From: Actinocorallia sp. API 0066
GTDB taxonomy: Bacteria > Actinomycetota > Actinomycetes > Streptosporangiales > Streptosporangiaceae
NCBI RefSeq assembly: GCF_020991275.1
Contig: NZ_JAJLQY010000002.1
Location: 372,001 to 436,000 of the forward strand
DNA: 64,000 nucleotides
Direction: 5' to 3'
The notes beneath the pieces were generated by a model. The model saw only the letters and a program-made list of their open reading frames with translations, made no database searches and was not told where the DNA came from. Both the position numbers and the translations under genes were made by a program. This document shows, in pieces, positions 41,802 to 48,666 of this stretch. The stretch's first letter is position 1. The number at the start of each line of letters is the position of its first letter.

Positions 41802-42164
41802 GTCCTCATCGCCCCTATCAGGGATCGCAACAAGAGGGCGAGCTGAAAAGTTGTGTGGTGGTTCTTGACGTCCTCATCGCCCCTATCAGGGATAGCAACA
41901 CGCTTTTGTTCATTTAACTCCTGCACGTAGATATACAGTCCTCATCGCCCCTATCAGGGATCGCAACAATGAGCCTCGCTCTTGATCCGAGCGTTCAGAC
42001 CGTCCTCATCGCCCCTATCAGGGATCGCAACAACTCGCCGAGATCTGCGACGGCCTCGACGCTGCCGGTCCTCATCGCCCCTATCAGGGATCGCAGCAGA
42101 AAGGACGCGACCTTCGCAGGCTGGACGCCCATGTGTGCTCATCGTCCTTGTAAGGGATCGTGGC
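41802..42164 (+). CRISPR. CRISPR array 3: 6 repeats (last degenerate), 5 spacers
   Basis: The repeat core here is CCCCTATCAGGG, one base different from arrays 1-2 in the loop of the stem. Repeats start at 41802, 41870, 41938, 42002, 42068 and 42135. Spacers are 38, 38, 34, 36 and 37 nt. Repeat 2 has GATAGCAAC and repeat 5 ends GCAGC. The last copy (GTGCTCATCGTCCTTG, then TAAGGGATCGTGGC) is heavily altered, as expected at the leader-distal end. Confidence 0.95.
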
Positions 42165-42277
42165 TCCTACCGTAGTCGGGCCTTGCTTGTGAGGTTTTGT
42201 GACGTGTTTATTGGCATTGTGGGGGGTGTGGTTGTGTGGGTTTTGCTGTTGTTTCTGTTGGGTCTAGGGGTTGGTTC

Positions 42278-42844
42278 TTATGTTTTTGGGAGGGAGGGGG
42301 GTTGGGGGGTGGAGGAGGGGTGGATTTCGGTGGTGGTTATGGTTGGGGAGTTGGGGGTGGAGAAGTAGAGGCGGAGGCGGTTTTTGGTTAGGGCTAGGAA
42401 GCCTTGGAGGCGGAAAGTGGGGTGGGGGGTTTGGGTGGTTAGGGAGTGGAGGGTGGTTAGGGTCTTGTCGGTTTGGGTTGGGGGGGTGGGGGTCAGGGTG
42501 GAGAGGTCGGTTTGGATGAAGCGGATGCCCATGATGGTGTGGACCTGGTCGTTGGAGACGAACTGGGGGGTGGAATGCAGGGTGCGGAGGACGTTGATGA
42601 CGTCCTGGGGGGTTAGGAAGTTGTTGTGGGTGGGGTGGAGGAGGGGGATCTCGTGGCCGATGACTTTTTTGGAGGTTTTTCCGATGGGGGGGCCGATGAC
42701 GACGCGTAGGGCCTGGAGGGGGGCGGGGGACGGTAGGACGCCGCGGATGTAGGAGGACTTGGCGAAGGGGGCCTGGAGGTAGAACAGCAGGTGGTTGGTG
42801 ATCTCGGCCTGGTGCTTTAGGAAATCCTGGTATGTGGGGCTCAT
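42278..42844 (-). CDS. Unknown protein, 188 aa, paralogue of the 39,515-40,171 gene
   Basis: Paralogue of the 218-aa protein. It shares the opening (MSPTYQDFLKHQAEITNHLL) and the blocks FYLQAPF, SSYIRGVLP, ALRVVIGPPIG and FVSNDQVHTIMGIRF. The C-terminal third is Thr/Pro-rich and shorter. Coding and flanking DNA is strikingly G/T-rich on the plus strand. Unlike its relative it has no secreted gene upstream. Only an ATGACCAGATGAGC trace matches the ATGAACAGATGAGC junction at the other locus, followed by leader 4. It fits an orphan immunity-type gene left after its partner was lost. Confidence 0.65.
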   Translation of the reverse strand: MSPTYQDFLKHQAEITNHLLFYLQAPFAKSSYIRGVLPSPAPLQALRVVIGPPIGKTSKKVIGHEIPLLHPTHNNFLTPQDVINVLRTLHSTPQFVSNDQVHTIMGIRFIQTDLSTLTPTPPTQTDKTLTTLHSLTTQTPHPTFRLQGFLALTKNRLRLYFSTPNSPTITTTEIHPSSTPQPPSLPKT

Positions 42845-42929
42845 CTGGTCATTTGTGGGTGTTTGGTGTGGATTGCGTGGTTCGGGTGGGGTGTGTTGGT
42901 GTTGTCGATGTGCGTTCTGTCATCGTCAG

Positions 42930-43115
42930 AGCTTAGGCTGGTGAGGTGCCTAGCGCCCGGACCGGTCGTCGTGGTCCGGCCCTGTTCCTTGATATCTTCA
43001 CATCGCCAAGATCTTCAGCGCCACACCGGTCTCGCGTGCGCTACCGGAGGTTCGCTGAAAAACACGGCCCAACGCCCCCGCAAACACGGGCCCCGACCTG
43101 CGGCTTTACCCTGGG
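42930..43115 (+). promoter_or_regulatory. CRISPR leader 4
   Basis: Leader of array 4. It carries the GCTTAGGCTGGTG block, TTGATA at 42989-42994, then after 19 bp the 46-bp dyad 43014-43059, and the first repeat 56 bp later. It is nearly the same as leader 3 over about 170 bp. Confidence 0.8.
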
Positions 43116-43408
43116 GTCCTCATCGCCCCTATCAGGGATCGCAACATGCCGGGCTGCTTACGGCCTTTCTCCACGTCGTAGTCCTCATCGCCCCTATCAG
43201 GGATCGCAACCGGGTGTCGCGCACGTAAACCGGCTGCGGCTGTGGGTCCTCATCGCCCCTATCAGGGATCGCAACCTTACAAATCCCCCCGCTCCCTCGT
43301 CTATCGCGTGTAGTCCTCATCGCCCCTATCAGGGATCGCAACTCCCGGATGGCTTTGACGCGGGAGCGGAGCGAGTCGGTCCTCATCGCCCCTAGCGGGG
43401 ATCGCGAT
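43116..43408 (+). CRISPR. CRISPR array 4: 5 repeats (last degenerate), 4 spacers
   Basis: It uses the array-3 repeat type (CCCCTATCAGGG core). Repeats start at 43116, 43181, 43246, 43313 and 43379. Spacers are 35, 35, 37 and 36 nt. The last repeat has CCCCTAGCGGGG and ends ATCGCGAT. A bidirectional terminator follows 50 bp downstream. Confidence 0.95.
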
Positions 43409-43458
43409 ATGGCCAGCTTGTGCTTGCGGCCGGGGGTGATAGGTGCTGGTGGGGATGG

Positions 43459-43493
43459 AAAAGGCTCCCGGCCTTGGGCTGGGAGCCTTTTTG
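43459..43493. terminator. Bidirectional terminator between array 4 and the DUF397 genes
   Basis: AAAAGGCTCCC (43459-43469) pairs with GGGAGCCTTTT (43481-43491), with a GGCC/GGCT inner part and T-run on both strands. It can end the array 4 transcript on the plus strand and the XRE/DUF397 transcript on the minus strand. Confidence 0.85.
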
Positions 43494-43504
43494 TTGGGGT
43501 GGGG

Positions 43505-43687
43505 TTAGGGGTGCTTCAGGGCGTGGATGAGGGTGTGGAAGGTTTTGGGGGTGAGGGTTTGGTGGTTGTGGTGGGGGTTTTTGGAGTCTCGGACGCCGAT
43601 GGCGCTGGGGAGGGGGGCAACTTCGACGCAGTTGCCGCCTTGGGCGCCGCTGTGGGTGGACTTCCGCCAGGCGGGGCGATCACTCAC
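43505..43687 (-). CDS. DUF397 protein, 60 aa
   Basis: This small actinomycete DUF397 protein has WRKSTHSGAQGGNCVEVAPL and the RDSKNPH segment typical of the family. DUF397 proteins act with an adjacent XRE-type regulator and often a HATPase. It is the second of two tandem DUF397 genes and is about 80% like its neighbour by eye. The C-terminal part (TLTPKTFHTLIHAL) matches the usual helix. Confidence 0.9.
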   Translation of the reverse strand: MSDRPAWRKSTHSGAQGGNCVEVAPLPSAIGVRDSKNPHHNHQTLTPKTFHTLIHALKHP

Positions 43688-43729
43688 AGGTCCTCCATGA
43701 TCTGTCGGGTCGGCGATCAGTGTTTGGGG

Positions 43730-43912
43730 CTAGACGGCCTTGAGGGTTTGGATCATGGTGCGGAAGGTTTTGGGGGTGAGGGTGTGGTGGCTGTGGTGGG
43801 GGTTCTTGGAGTCTCGGACGCCGATGGCACCGGGGAGGGGGGCGACTTCGACGCAATCTCCGCCCTGCGGGCCGCTGTAGCTCGACTTCCGCCAGGTGGG
43901 GCGACCACTCAC
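43730..43912 (-). CDS. DUF397 protein, 60 aa
   Basis: A DUF397 protein with WRKSSYSGPQGGDCVEVAPL and RDSKNPH. The start overlaps the stop of the XRE regulator by 4 bp (ATGA), which shows it is the regulator's partner. The second DUF397 copy lies 42 bp downstream. In well-studied relatives the small protein antagonises or assists the DUF5753 regulator. Confidence 0.92.
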   Translation of the reverse strand: MSGRPTWRKSSYSGPQGGDCVEVAPLPGAIGVRDSKNPHHSHHTLTPKTFRTMIQTLKAV

Positions 43913-44715
43913 AGTTCCTCCATGATCCGACGTATCAGCGTGCGCGATGCTGATTCGTCCAAAGCCTTGAACGAGATGCGCTCGTACTTTACGGCATAGC
44001 TTCGCACCTCCGAGGCCGTGCCGACCAACCGCCCGATACCGGAGCTTTCGGTGTACGCGACGTCACCGTACCCGCCGCTCATGAGCTTGAAGCTGCCGTC
44101 CATCCCGACGTGCGCGCCAGCGGTGCGCGGCAGCACGCGGATGGCCACCTTGCCTGATTCGGCCAGGTCGAGGAGGTGCTGGAGCTGTGCCTTGTGGATC
44201 TCGGGGCTTCCGATCACCCAGTCGAGCGCGTTCTGGCTGACGATGTACATCAGCGCCGGCGGATATTCCCGGTCGAGCAGCTTCTGCCTGTCTATGCGCT
44301 CCTGAAGGCGGTCTTCGGTGCCCGGCGCACCGAACGCGCCGACCATCTCCTCGGCGTACTCCTTGGTCTGGAGGAGACCCGGTATCACGAGCGCTTCGTA
44401 AGACCTGATGATCTCGGAGATCTGCTCGAGCTGGGTGTGCTGCTTGAACCACTCGGGGTCGTGGCCTCGGGTGGCGTAGCGGACCAGGCACACGAACAGC
44501 GGTGTGGTGCCGAAATGCTTGTCGAGGGCCTCGGCCTGCCGTTCTTCCAGCCGGGCGAGGTTGTTCTCCAGTCGTGAAACTGACGGCTTGGAGCTGTTGA
44601 GCACCTTTGCCAGCTGGTCACCGGTCATGCCCGCTCGGTGACGGAAGACGCGCACCAGGACCGCGATGAACGCCCACATCGAGTCCATCGGGTCGGGCGA
44701 GGGGTTGGTGGGCAT
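43909..44715 (-). CDS. XRE-family regulator with DUF5753 (Scr1-type)
   Basis: This 268-aa protein has an N-terminal helix-turn-helix at about residues 28-65 (TGDQLAKVLNSSKPSVSRLE). The C-terminal DUF5753 domain shows YEALVIPGLLQTKEYAEEMV, RQKLLDREYPPALMYIVSQN and IRVLPRTAGAH. ATG 44715 follows a GGAGGT site. It lies in one operon with two DUF397 genes and is divergent from a HATPase gene, the standard actinomycete arrangement. The ligand or partner is likely the DUF397 proteins. Confidence 0.92.
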   Translation of the reverse strand: MPTNPSPDPMDSMWAFIAVLVRVFRHRAGMTGDQLAKVLNSSKPSVSRLENNLARLEERQAEALDKHFGTTPLFVCLVRYATRGHDPEWFKQHTQLEQISEIIRSYEALVIPGLLQTKEYAEEMVGAFGAPGTEDRLQERIDRQKLLDREYPPALMYIVSQNALDWVIGSPEIHKAQLQHLLDLAESGKVAIRVLPRTAGAHVGMDGSFKLMSGGYGDVAYTESSGIGRLVGTASEVRSYAVKYERISFKALDESASRTLIRRIMEEL

Positions 44716-44842
44716 GGGCTTCGACCTCCAGTTTTTTGAGGTTCCAAGTCTCTGTCGAACGCGGACAAGCTTAGGCGCTTTGCCTCATAGTTTTGGTGGA
44801 ACGGAAGAAATTGGACCCTCTCGGCTCGGAGGTGGCACGAGG

Positions 44843-45277
44843 ATGATTGGGGCAATCGGGACAAATGCCGTGCGCGTCGGTGGAACTGCGCACCGGTTCA
44901 CGGTTCCGCGCAATGACATCGCGCCCCGGCTCGCTCGCGGCCTTCTTCGTGACGCCCTGGCGCAATGGAACCTTCTTGATCTTTACGGGGACGCGGCCGT
45001 CATGCTGTCCGAGTTGACGACGAACGTGCATCTGCACACGAATGCGGATGTGCGGAGCATGGACGTGATCTTTCTTCGGCTGCGGTTCGCCTTGTACGTC
45101 GCCGTTGTGGACGGGGACGAGCGGTGTCCGGAGATCGGGGAGCTGCCGTTCGCGGCCGACGACGCGGTGTGCGGGCGGGGGTGGACGATCATCCGGCGGA
45201 CCGCCGTGAGCTGCGGGTTCATCCGCAACAAGGAGAAAGGAGGAAAGACGGCGTGGTTCAAGATGCGAAGACCCTGA
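44843..45277 (+). CDS. ATP-binding protein (RsbW-like HATPase)
   Basis: This 144-aa single-domain HATPase_c_2 protein is of the type found beside XRE/DUF397 pairs. The N-box is altered (LSELTTNVHLHT instead of ELVTNAVRHA). The G1 region is VAVVDGDERCPEI, and the G2/C-terminal part is CGRGWTIIRRTAVSCGFIRN, then GGKTAWFKM. The start ATG 44843 has a GGAGG site. It may be an anti-sigma-type kinase, but no sigma factor is nearby. Downstream reading frames overlap its end. Confidence 0.85.
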   Translation: MIGAIGTNAVRVGGTAHRFTVPRNDIAPRLARGLLRDALAQWNLLDLYGDAAVMLSELTTNVHLHTNADVRSMDVIFLRLRFALYVAVVDGDERCPEIGELPFAADDAVCGRGWTIIRRTAVSCGFIRNKEKGGKTAWFKMRRP

Positions 45278-45387
45278 CGGGGGGAGTCATCGTGCCCTGT
45301 GAGGCGCTCAATCAGGAAGGGTCCCTTCAGTCGGACGGGCCTGTGACGTTCCTGAAGACCGACAAGTACGCCTCGGCCGGTGAGTAA
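45253..45387 (+). CDS. Candidate small peptide, 44 aa
   Basis: Possible short gene overlapping the HATPase end by 25 bp. GTG 45253 has an AAAGGAGG site 9 bp upstream. The peptide is VVQDAKTLTGGVIVPCEALN, then QEGSLQSDGPVTFLKTDKYA and SAGE, with one Cys and a Ser/Thr-rich C-terminal half. The stop overlaps a GTG (45380) that opens the frame leading into the murC-like gene. It could be a precursor peptide or a chance frame; there is no recognised leader motif. Confidence 0.35.
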   Translation: MVQDAKTLTGGVIVPCEALNQEGSLQSDGPVTFLKTDKYASAGE

Positions 45388-45682
45388 GGCGATCGGCTTG
45401 GTGACGTGCAGGGCCTATGAACTCGGCGAGGTGAAGAGCGTCGTCCGGGACGAGAAAAGGCTCAAGCCGCACGACGCCGTCGCATGGATGAGATCACTTC
45501 TCAGCGGCGTCGACGAGCCGGTTCCCCTCTATTGGCTTGTGGTGGTCTCCATGCTCGAACAGGGGCGGGGCGTCCACCGCTATTTCATGGCCCGGGACCA
45601 TTCCCGATGGCTGATCGAGATGACCCCGGGCGTCCGGAAACAGGCGCCCGGGCGGTTATCGCACCCTATTCAAGGAGAGAAC

Positions 45683-47032
45683 ATGAGTGATGCCCGGAGA
45701 ACGGGCTGGCCGGGCGGGAGCCCGCCCGTCGCCCAGAACGTCGACATGGCGCGGCCACACCTGATCGGGGCGGCGGGAACGGGCATGTGGCCGCTCGGCG
45801 TGTTCCTGCGGGCCGCCGGACACACCGTGAGCGGCTCGGACCTCGCCTGGTCCGGACATGACACGGAGAACGTCGAAGGGGCCTCCTGCGTCGTCTACTC
45901 CACCGCCGTGGACGCCATGAACCCCCTGCTGGCCGCGGCCCGACGGCGCGGAGTCCCCGCCGTCCACCGGGCCCAGGCGCTCGACCTCGCCCTGGACGCC
46001 CTGAACTGGACGGGCGTGTCCGGAACGCACGGCAAAACCAGCACAACCGCGATGCTCGCGCACATTCTTCGGGAGACGGGCGCTGACCCGTCCTGGATCG
46101 TCGGCGGGAGGCCGTCGGGGATGGCGGCGGCGCACTGCGGCGGCGGGCTCGCGGGCGTCGCGGAAGTAGACGAGAGCGACCGGTCCATGCTGCTTACGCG
46201 GCCGTTCTTCGCGCTCGTCACCAACCTCGACGACGACCACACGGAGAACTACGGCGGCGGCTCCGGGCTGCTCGACACGGTCGAGGCGTGGGCGCGACGG
46301 GCCAACAGCGTCGTGGTGTGCGCCGACGACGTCGGAGGGAGCGCGTTGGCTACGGCGCTCCGACTAGGACGGTCGCGTGTCCTCACCTATGGCACCGGAG
46401 GTGATACCGACGTGACGATCAAGGAGACCCGCTCCCTGCGGGACGCCACCGCCGTCACGCTCGGGGACGGTGTGCGGTTCCTGCTGCCGGTGCCGGGCCC
46501 GGAACAGGCGCTCAACTCCGTCGGGGCGATCGCCGCCGCGAGCCTGTACGGGATCGACACGTCGGCCGCCGCCGAAGCGCTGGAGACGTTCGCCGGAGTG
46601 GAGCGGCGGCTGACCGTGACGCCGCTCGCGGGCGACGTAGCCGTGTTGGACTCCTACGCGCACCACCCGACCGCGATAGCAGCCGACCTTGCTGTCGCCG
46701 CCGCATCCGGACGGGTCGTCCTCGCGTTCCAGCCGAGCGGGCACGAGCGGATCGTCCGGCTGGCCGAGCGGATCGCCGACGCCACCCGCGCCGCCGACGA
46801 ACTCGTCCTCCTGCCGCCGCACAGCCACCGGGACACCCCGACCGACCACCTTGTCGCGTACCTGCGCCGCCACCACCCGCGCCTGACCGTCGTCGCCGAC
46901 GCCGCCGAAGCGACCGCCCGGCTCGCCGAACTCGCCCGGCCCGGCGACACGATCGTCACCATGGGCACCGGCGACGTCGCCGGGCTCACCCCCCGACTCC
47001 TCCTCGCCAAACGAGCCTCCGCCACCACCTAG
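45683..47032 (+). CDS. MurC-like Mur ligase, solitary
   Basis: This is a 449-aa UDP-N-acetylmuramate--alanine ligase homologue. It has an N-terminal UDP-binding motif HLIGAAGTGMWPLGVFLRAA, P-loop GVSGTHGKTSTTAMLAHIL, NLDDDHTENY and the C-terminal FQPSGHERIV and MGTGDVAGLTPRLL. It looks intact but is shorter than housekeeping MurC and lies outside any cell-wall cluster. ATG 45683 has an AAGGAG site. The frame stays open for another 101 codons upstream to GTG 45380 (including VPLYWLVVVSMLEQGRGVHR), so a longer protein is possible. It may serve peptide-linked specialised metabolism. Confidence 0.82.
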   Translation: MSDARRTGWPGGSPPVAQNVDMARPHLIGAAGTGMWPLGVFLRAAGHTVSGSDLAWSGHDTENVEGASCVVYSTAVDAMNPLLAAARRRGVPAVHRAQALDLALDALNWTGVSGTHGKTSTTAMLAHILRETGADPSWIVGGRPSGMAAAHCGGGLAGVAEVDESDRSMLLTRPFFALVTNLDDDHTENYGGGSGLLDTVEAWARRANSVVVCADDVGGSALATALRLGRSRVLTYGTGGDTDVTIKETRSLRDATAVTLGDGVRFLLPVPGPEQALNSVGAIAAASLYGIDTSAAAEALETFAGVERRLTVTPLAGDVAVLDSYAHHPTAIAADLAVAAASGRVVLAFQPSGHERIVRLAERIADATRAADELVLLPPHSHRDTPTDHLVAYLRRHHPRLTVVADAAEATARLAELARPGDTIVTMGTGDVAGLTPRLLLAKRASATT

Positions 47033-47086
47033 CCGCAAAAACCACCAAACCCGACCCGCCCCGACCGCCACCGTGCGACCCTGTTC

Positions 47087-47212
47087 CTCGCCCCGTCCCC
47101 AACCCAAGACTTCAGCGCCACACCGGCCCCGCACGCACGACCGGAGGCCCGCTGAAAAACACCGCCCAACACCCCCGCAAACCCCGACCCCGCCCTGCAC
47201 CTTTACCCTGGG
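47087..47212 (+). promoter_or_regulatory. CRISPR leader 5
   Basis: Leader of array 5, the most diverged. The 46-bp dyad at 47111-47156 still has TTCAGC/GCTGAA outer arms and CCGG inner arms, with the repeat starting 56 bp later. The TTGACA-like box present in the other four leaders is not recognisable here. CTTTACCCTGG again precedes the repeat. Confidence 0.78.
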
Positions 47213-47444
47213 GTCCTCATAGCCCCTACAAGGGATCGAAACCCGTTTTTGTAGTTCGGAGCGTAGACCTCATTAGGCTGTCCTCATAGCCCCTACAAGG
47301 GATCGAAACACGTATCCCCCTTCCCGGAAGTAGTAGGAGGTGACGGGTCCTCATCGCCCCTACAAGGGATCGAAACGGGGAGGTGCAGGTGACGATGTAG
47401 CGCCAGGTGCCCGAGTCCTCATCGCCCCAGCAAGGGATCGCAGC
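47213..47444 (+). CRISPR. CRISPR array 5: 4 repeats (last degenerate), 3 spacers
   Basis: A third repeat type: GTCCTCATAGCCCCTACAAG then GGATCGAAAC, with an ATCGAAAC handle. Repeats start at 47213, 47280, 47347 and 47415. Spacers are 37, 37 and 38 nt. Repeat 3 has CATCGCC and the last ends GCAGC. It lies 3.8 kb from array 4, beyond the XRE-to-murC genes, yet keeps the same leader geometry. Confidence 0.95.
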
Positions 47445-47658
47445 AGGGTGGCGTGTTAGTGCGGGTGGATGTCGCGGTTGTGTTCTTACTTGCTCTTGTT
47501 GTGCGTAGTGCGTTGTTCGGGTGTGGGTGGGTTTGATCTCTGTCTTGGACTCTCTGGTGGGTGTTGAACAGGCTGGATCGGTTTGGGGTCCTTTGGTTGT
47601 TTTTATGCCTTGTTGGGTGGGTCGTGTCTGGTTGGGGCTGGTGGGGGTGGGGGGAGTG

Positions 47659-47696
47659 TTGACAGTGCTTACATGGGTGGGTAGCTTGATGTGAGC
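47659..47696 (+). promoter_or_regulatory. Promoter and operator of the acetoacetate-decarboxylase-fold gene
   Basis: TTGACA (47659-47664) and TAGCTT (47682-47687) are spaced by 17 bp. An inverted repeat GCTTACAT (47667-47674) / ATGTGAGC (47689-47696) covers the core promoter. The same elements are found at 53046-53078, and the half-sites upstream of the TetR gene at 51999-52023, suggesting a shared repressor. The rest of the 47445-47731 gap is G/T-rich and holds no gene. Confidence 0.65.
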
Positions 47697-47731
47697 AGCG
47701 CAAACATTCCCGACGGGTGAGGAGTAGGCCG

Positions 47732-48649
47732 ATGGTGGCTGGCAAGCATGGGACGGTTGAGGTCGAGCTGGGGAGCCGGGTCGTCTCGGTGCCCAAGGGC
47801 GGGCTGTACGACAGGTTCCGGATGGACACCGACCTTGATGTCGTCGCGCGGGATCCGCGCGTCAGCGGGGTCGACTTCTTTCGGAAGTTGCCCAAGGCCA
47901 AGGTGGAATCGGCGATCGGGACCACCCTCACGCCGAACTTCTACTACAGCATCTCGACGGCGCGGCTCACGATGCTGGCCCGTACCCGGGCTATCCGGAG
48001 TCGGCTGCCCGGCGACCTCGACCCGCTGGAGGTCGCGCCCGGCCTCGGCCTGGTCTCGGTCATGTTCTTCAGGTACGACGTGTGCGACATCGACTTCTAC
48101 ACCGAGGCCGCTGTCGGCATCGGGGTACGCCCGGCCAGGCACGGTGGGCTCGGGTTCGTCGATCTTGTCAGCGCCCTGAAGAACGAGGACCTGGCGTCGT
48201 ACGTGCTCTCGCTGCCGGTGAACAGCGAGATCGCGCAGGTTCGCGGGCACGACGGGTACGGGTTCCCCAAGTGGGTCACCGAACTCGACGTCAAGATCGA
48301 CGGTGAGCGGACGAGCGCGCGCGTCGCCAACGACAAGGGCGGCGCCGACCTGTCCCTCCTGGCGCCCACCCCGGCGCAGAAGGCGTACCCGAGCGGCGAG
48401 CGCGTCTCGTCCCTCACCTCGTACACGACGATCAACGGCGCGTGGCACTCGACGCTGAGCCAGACCAACGTGCTTTCGGCCGGAACCACACGCCGCACGC
48501 GCGGCGTCGCCCTCCGGACGGGCGAAGGCCGCCTCACCGACGACCTGCGTGGGCTGGACCCGATCCGTCCCATCCAGTTCGACGTGATGACCGAGGGCCA
48601 ACTGGCCCTGCACATGCCGGTTCCCACATCGGTCAAGAGCCGACACTAG
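47732..48649 (+). CDS. Acetoacetate decarboxylase-fold protein
   Basis: This 305-aa protein of the acetoacetate decarboxylase-like family has SVMFFRYDVCDIDFYTEAAV, the strand pair ASYVLSLPVNSEIAQVRGHD and GYGFPKWVTELDVKIDGE. The Schiff-base lysine of true decarboxylases may correspond to the Lys in GFPKWV, but the assignment needs alignment. ATG 47732 has a GAGGAG site. The aldehyde dehydrogenase gene follows 17 bp downstream. Such pairs occur in actinobacterial ketone, steroid or terpenoid breakdown. Transcription should start from the TTGACA promoter 45 bp upstream. Confidence 0.82.
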   Translation: MVAGKHGTVEVELGSRVVSVPKGGLYDRFRMDTDLDVVARDPRVSGVDFFRKLPKAKVESAIGTTLTPNFYYSISTARLTMLARTRAIRSRLPGDLDPLEVAPGLGLVSVMFFRYDVCDIDFYTEAAVGIGVRPARHGGLGFVDLVSALKNEDLASYVLSLPVNSEIAQVRGHDGYGFPKWVTELDVKIDGERTSARVANDKGGADLSLLAPTPAQKAYPSGERVSSLTSYTTINGAWHSTLSQTNVLSAGTTRRTRGVALRTGEGRLTDDLRGLDPIRPIQFDVMTEGQLALHMPVPTSVKSRH

Positions 48650-48666
48650 GAGCAAGGAGTCCTGCC

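Noticed and set aside
43349-43999. Plus-strand 216-codon Gly/Val-rich frame over the DUF397 genes
   Set aside because: Antisense shadow of two clear DUF397 genes and a terminator.
45380-45682. In-frame 101-codon extension of the murC-like gene taken as its true N-terminus
   Set aside because: A strong ribosome site directly before ATG 45683 and the normal MurC opening after it favour the shorter protein; the extension is only noted as possible.
33955-47444. Integrated element with tRNA-Val as attachment site
   Set aside because: No integrase, excisionase or direct repeat of the tRNA 3' end was found, so only the loose term island is used.
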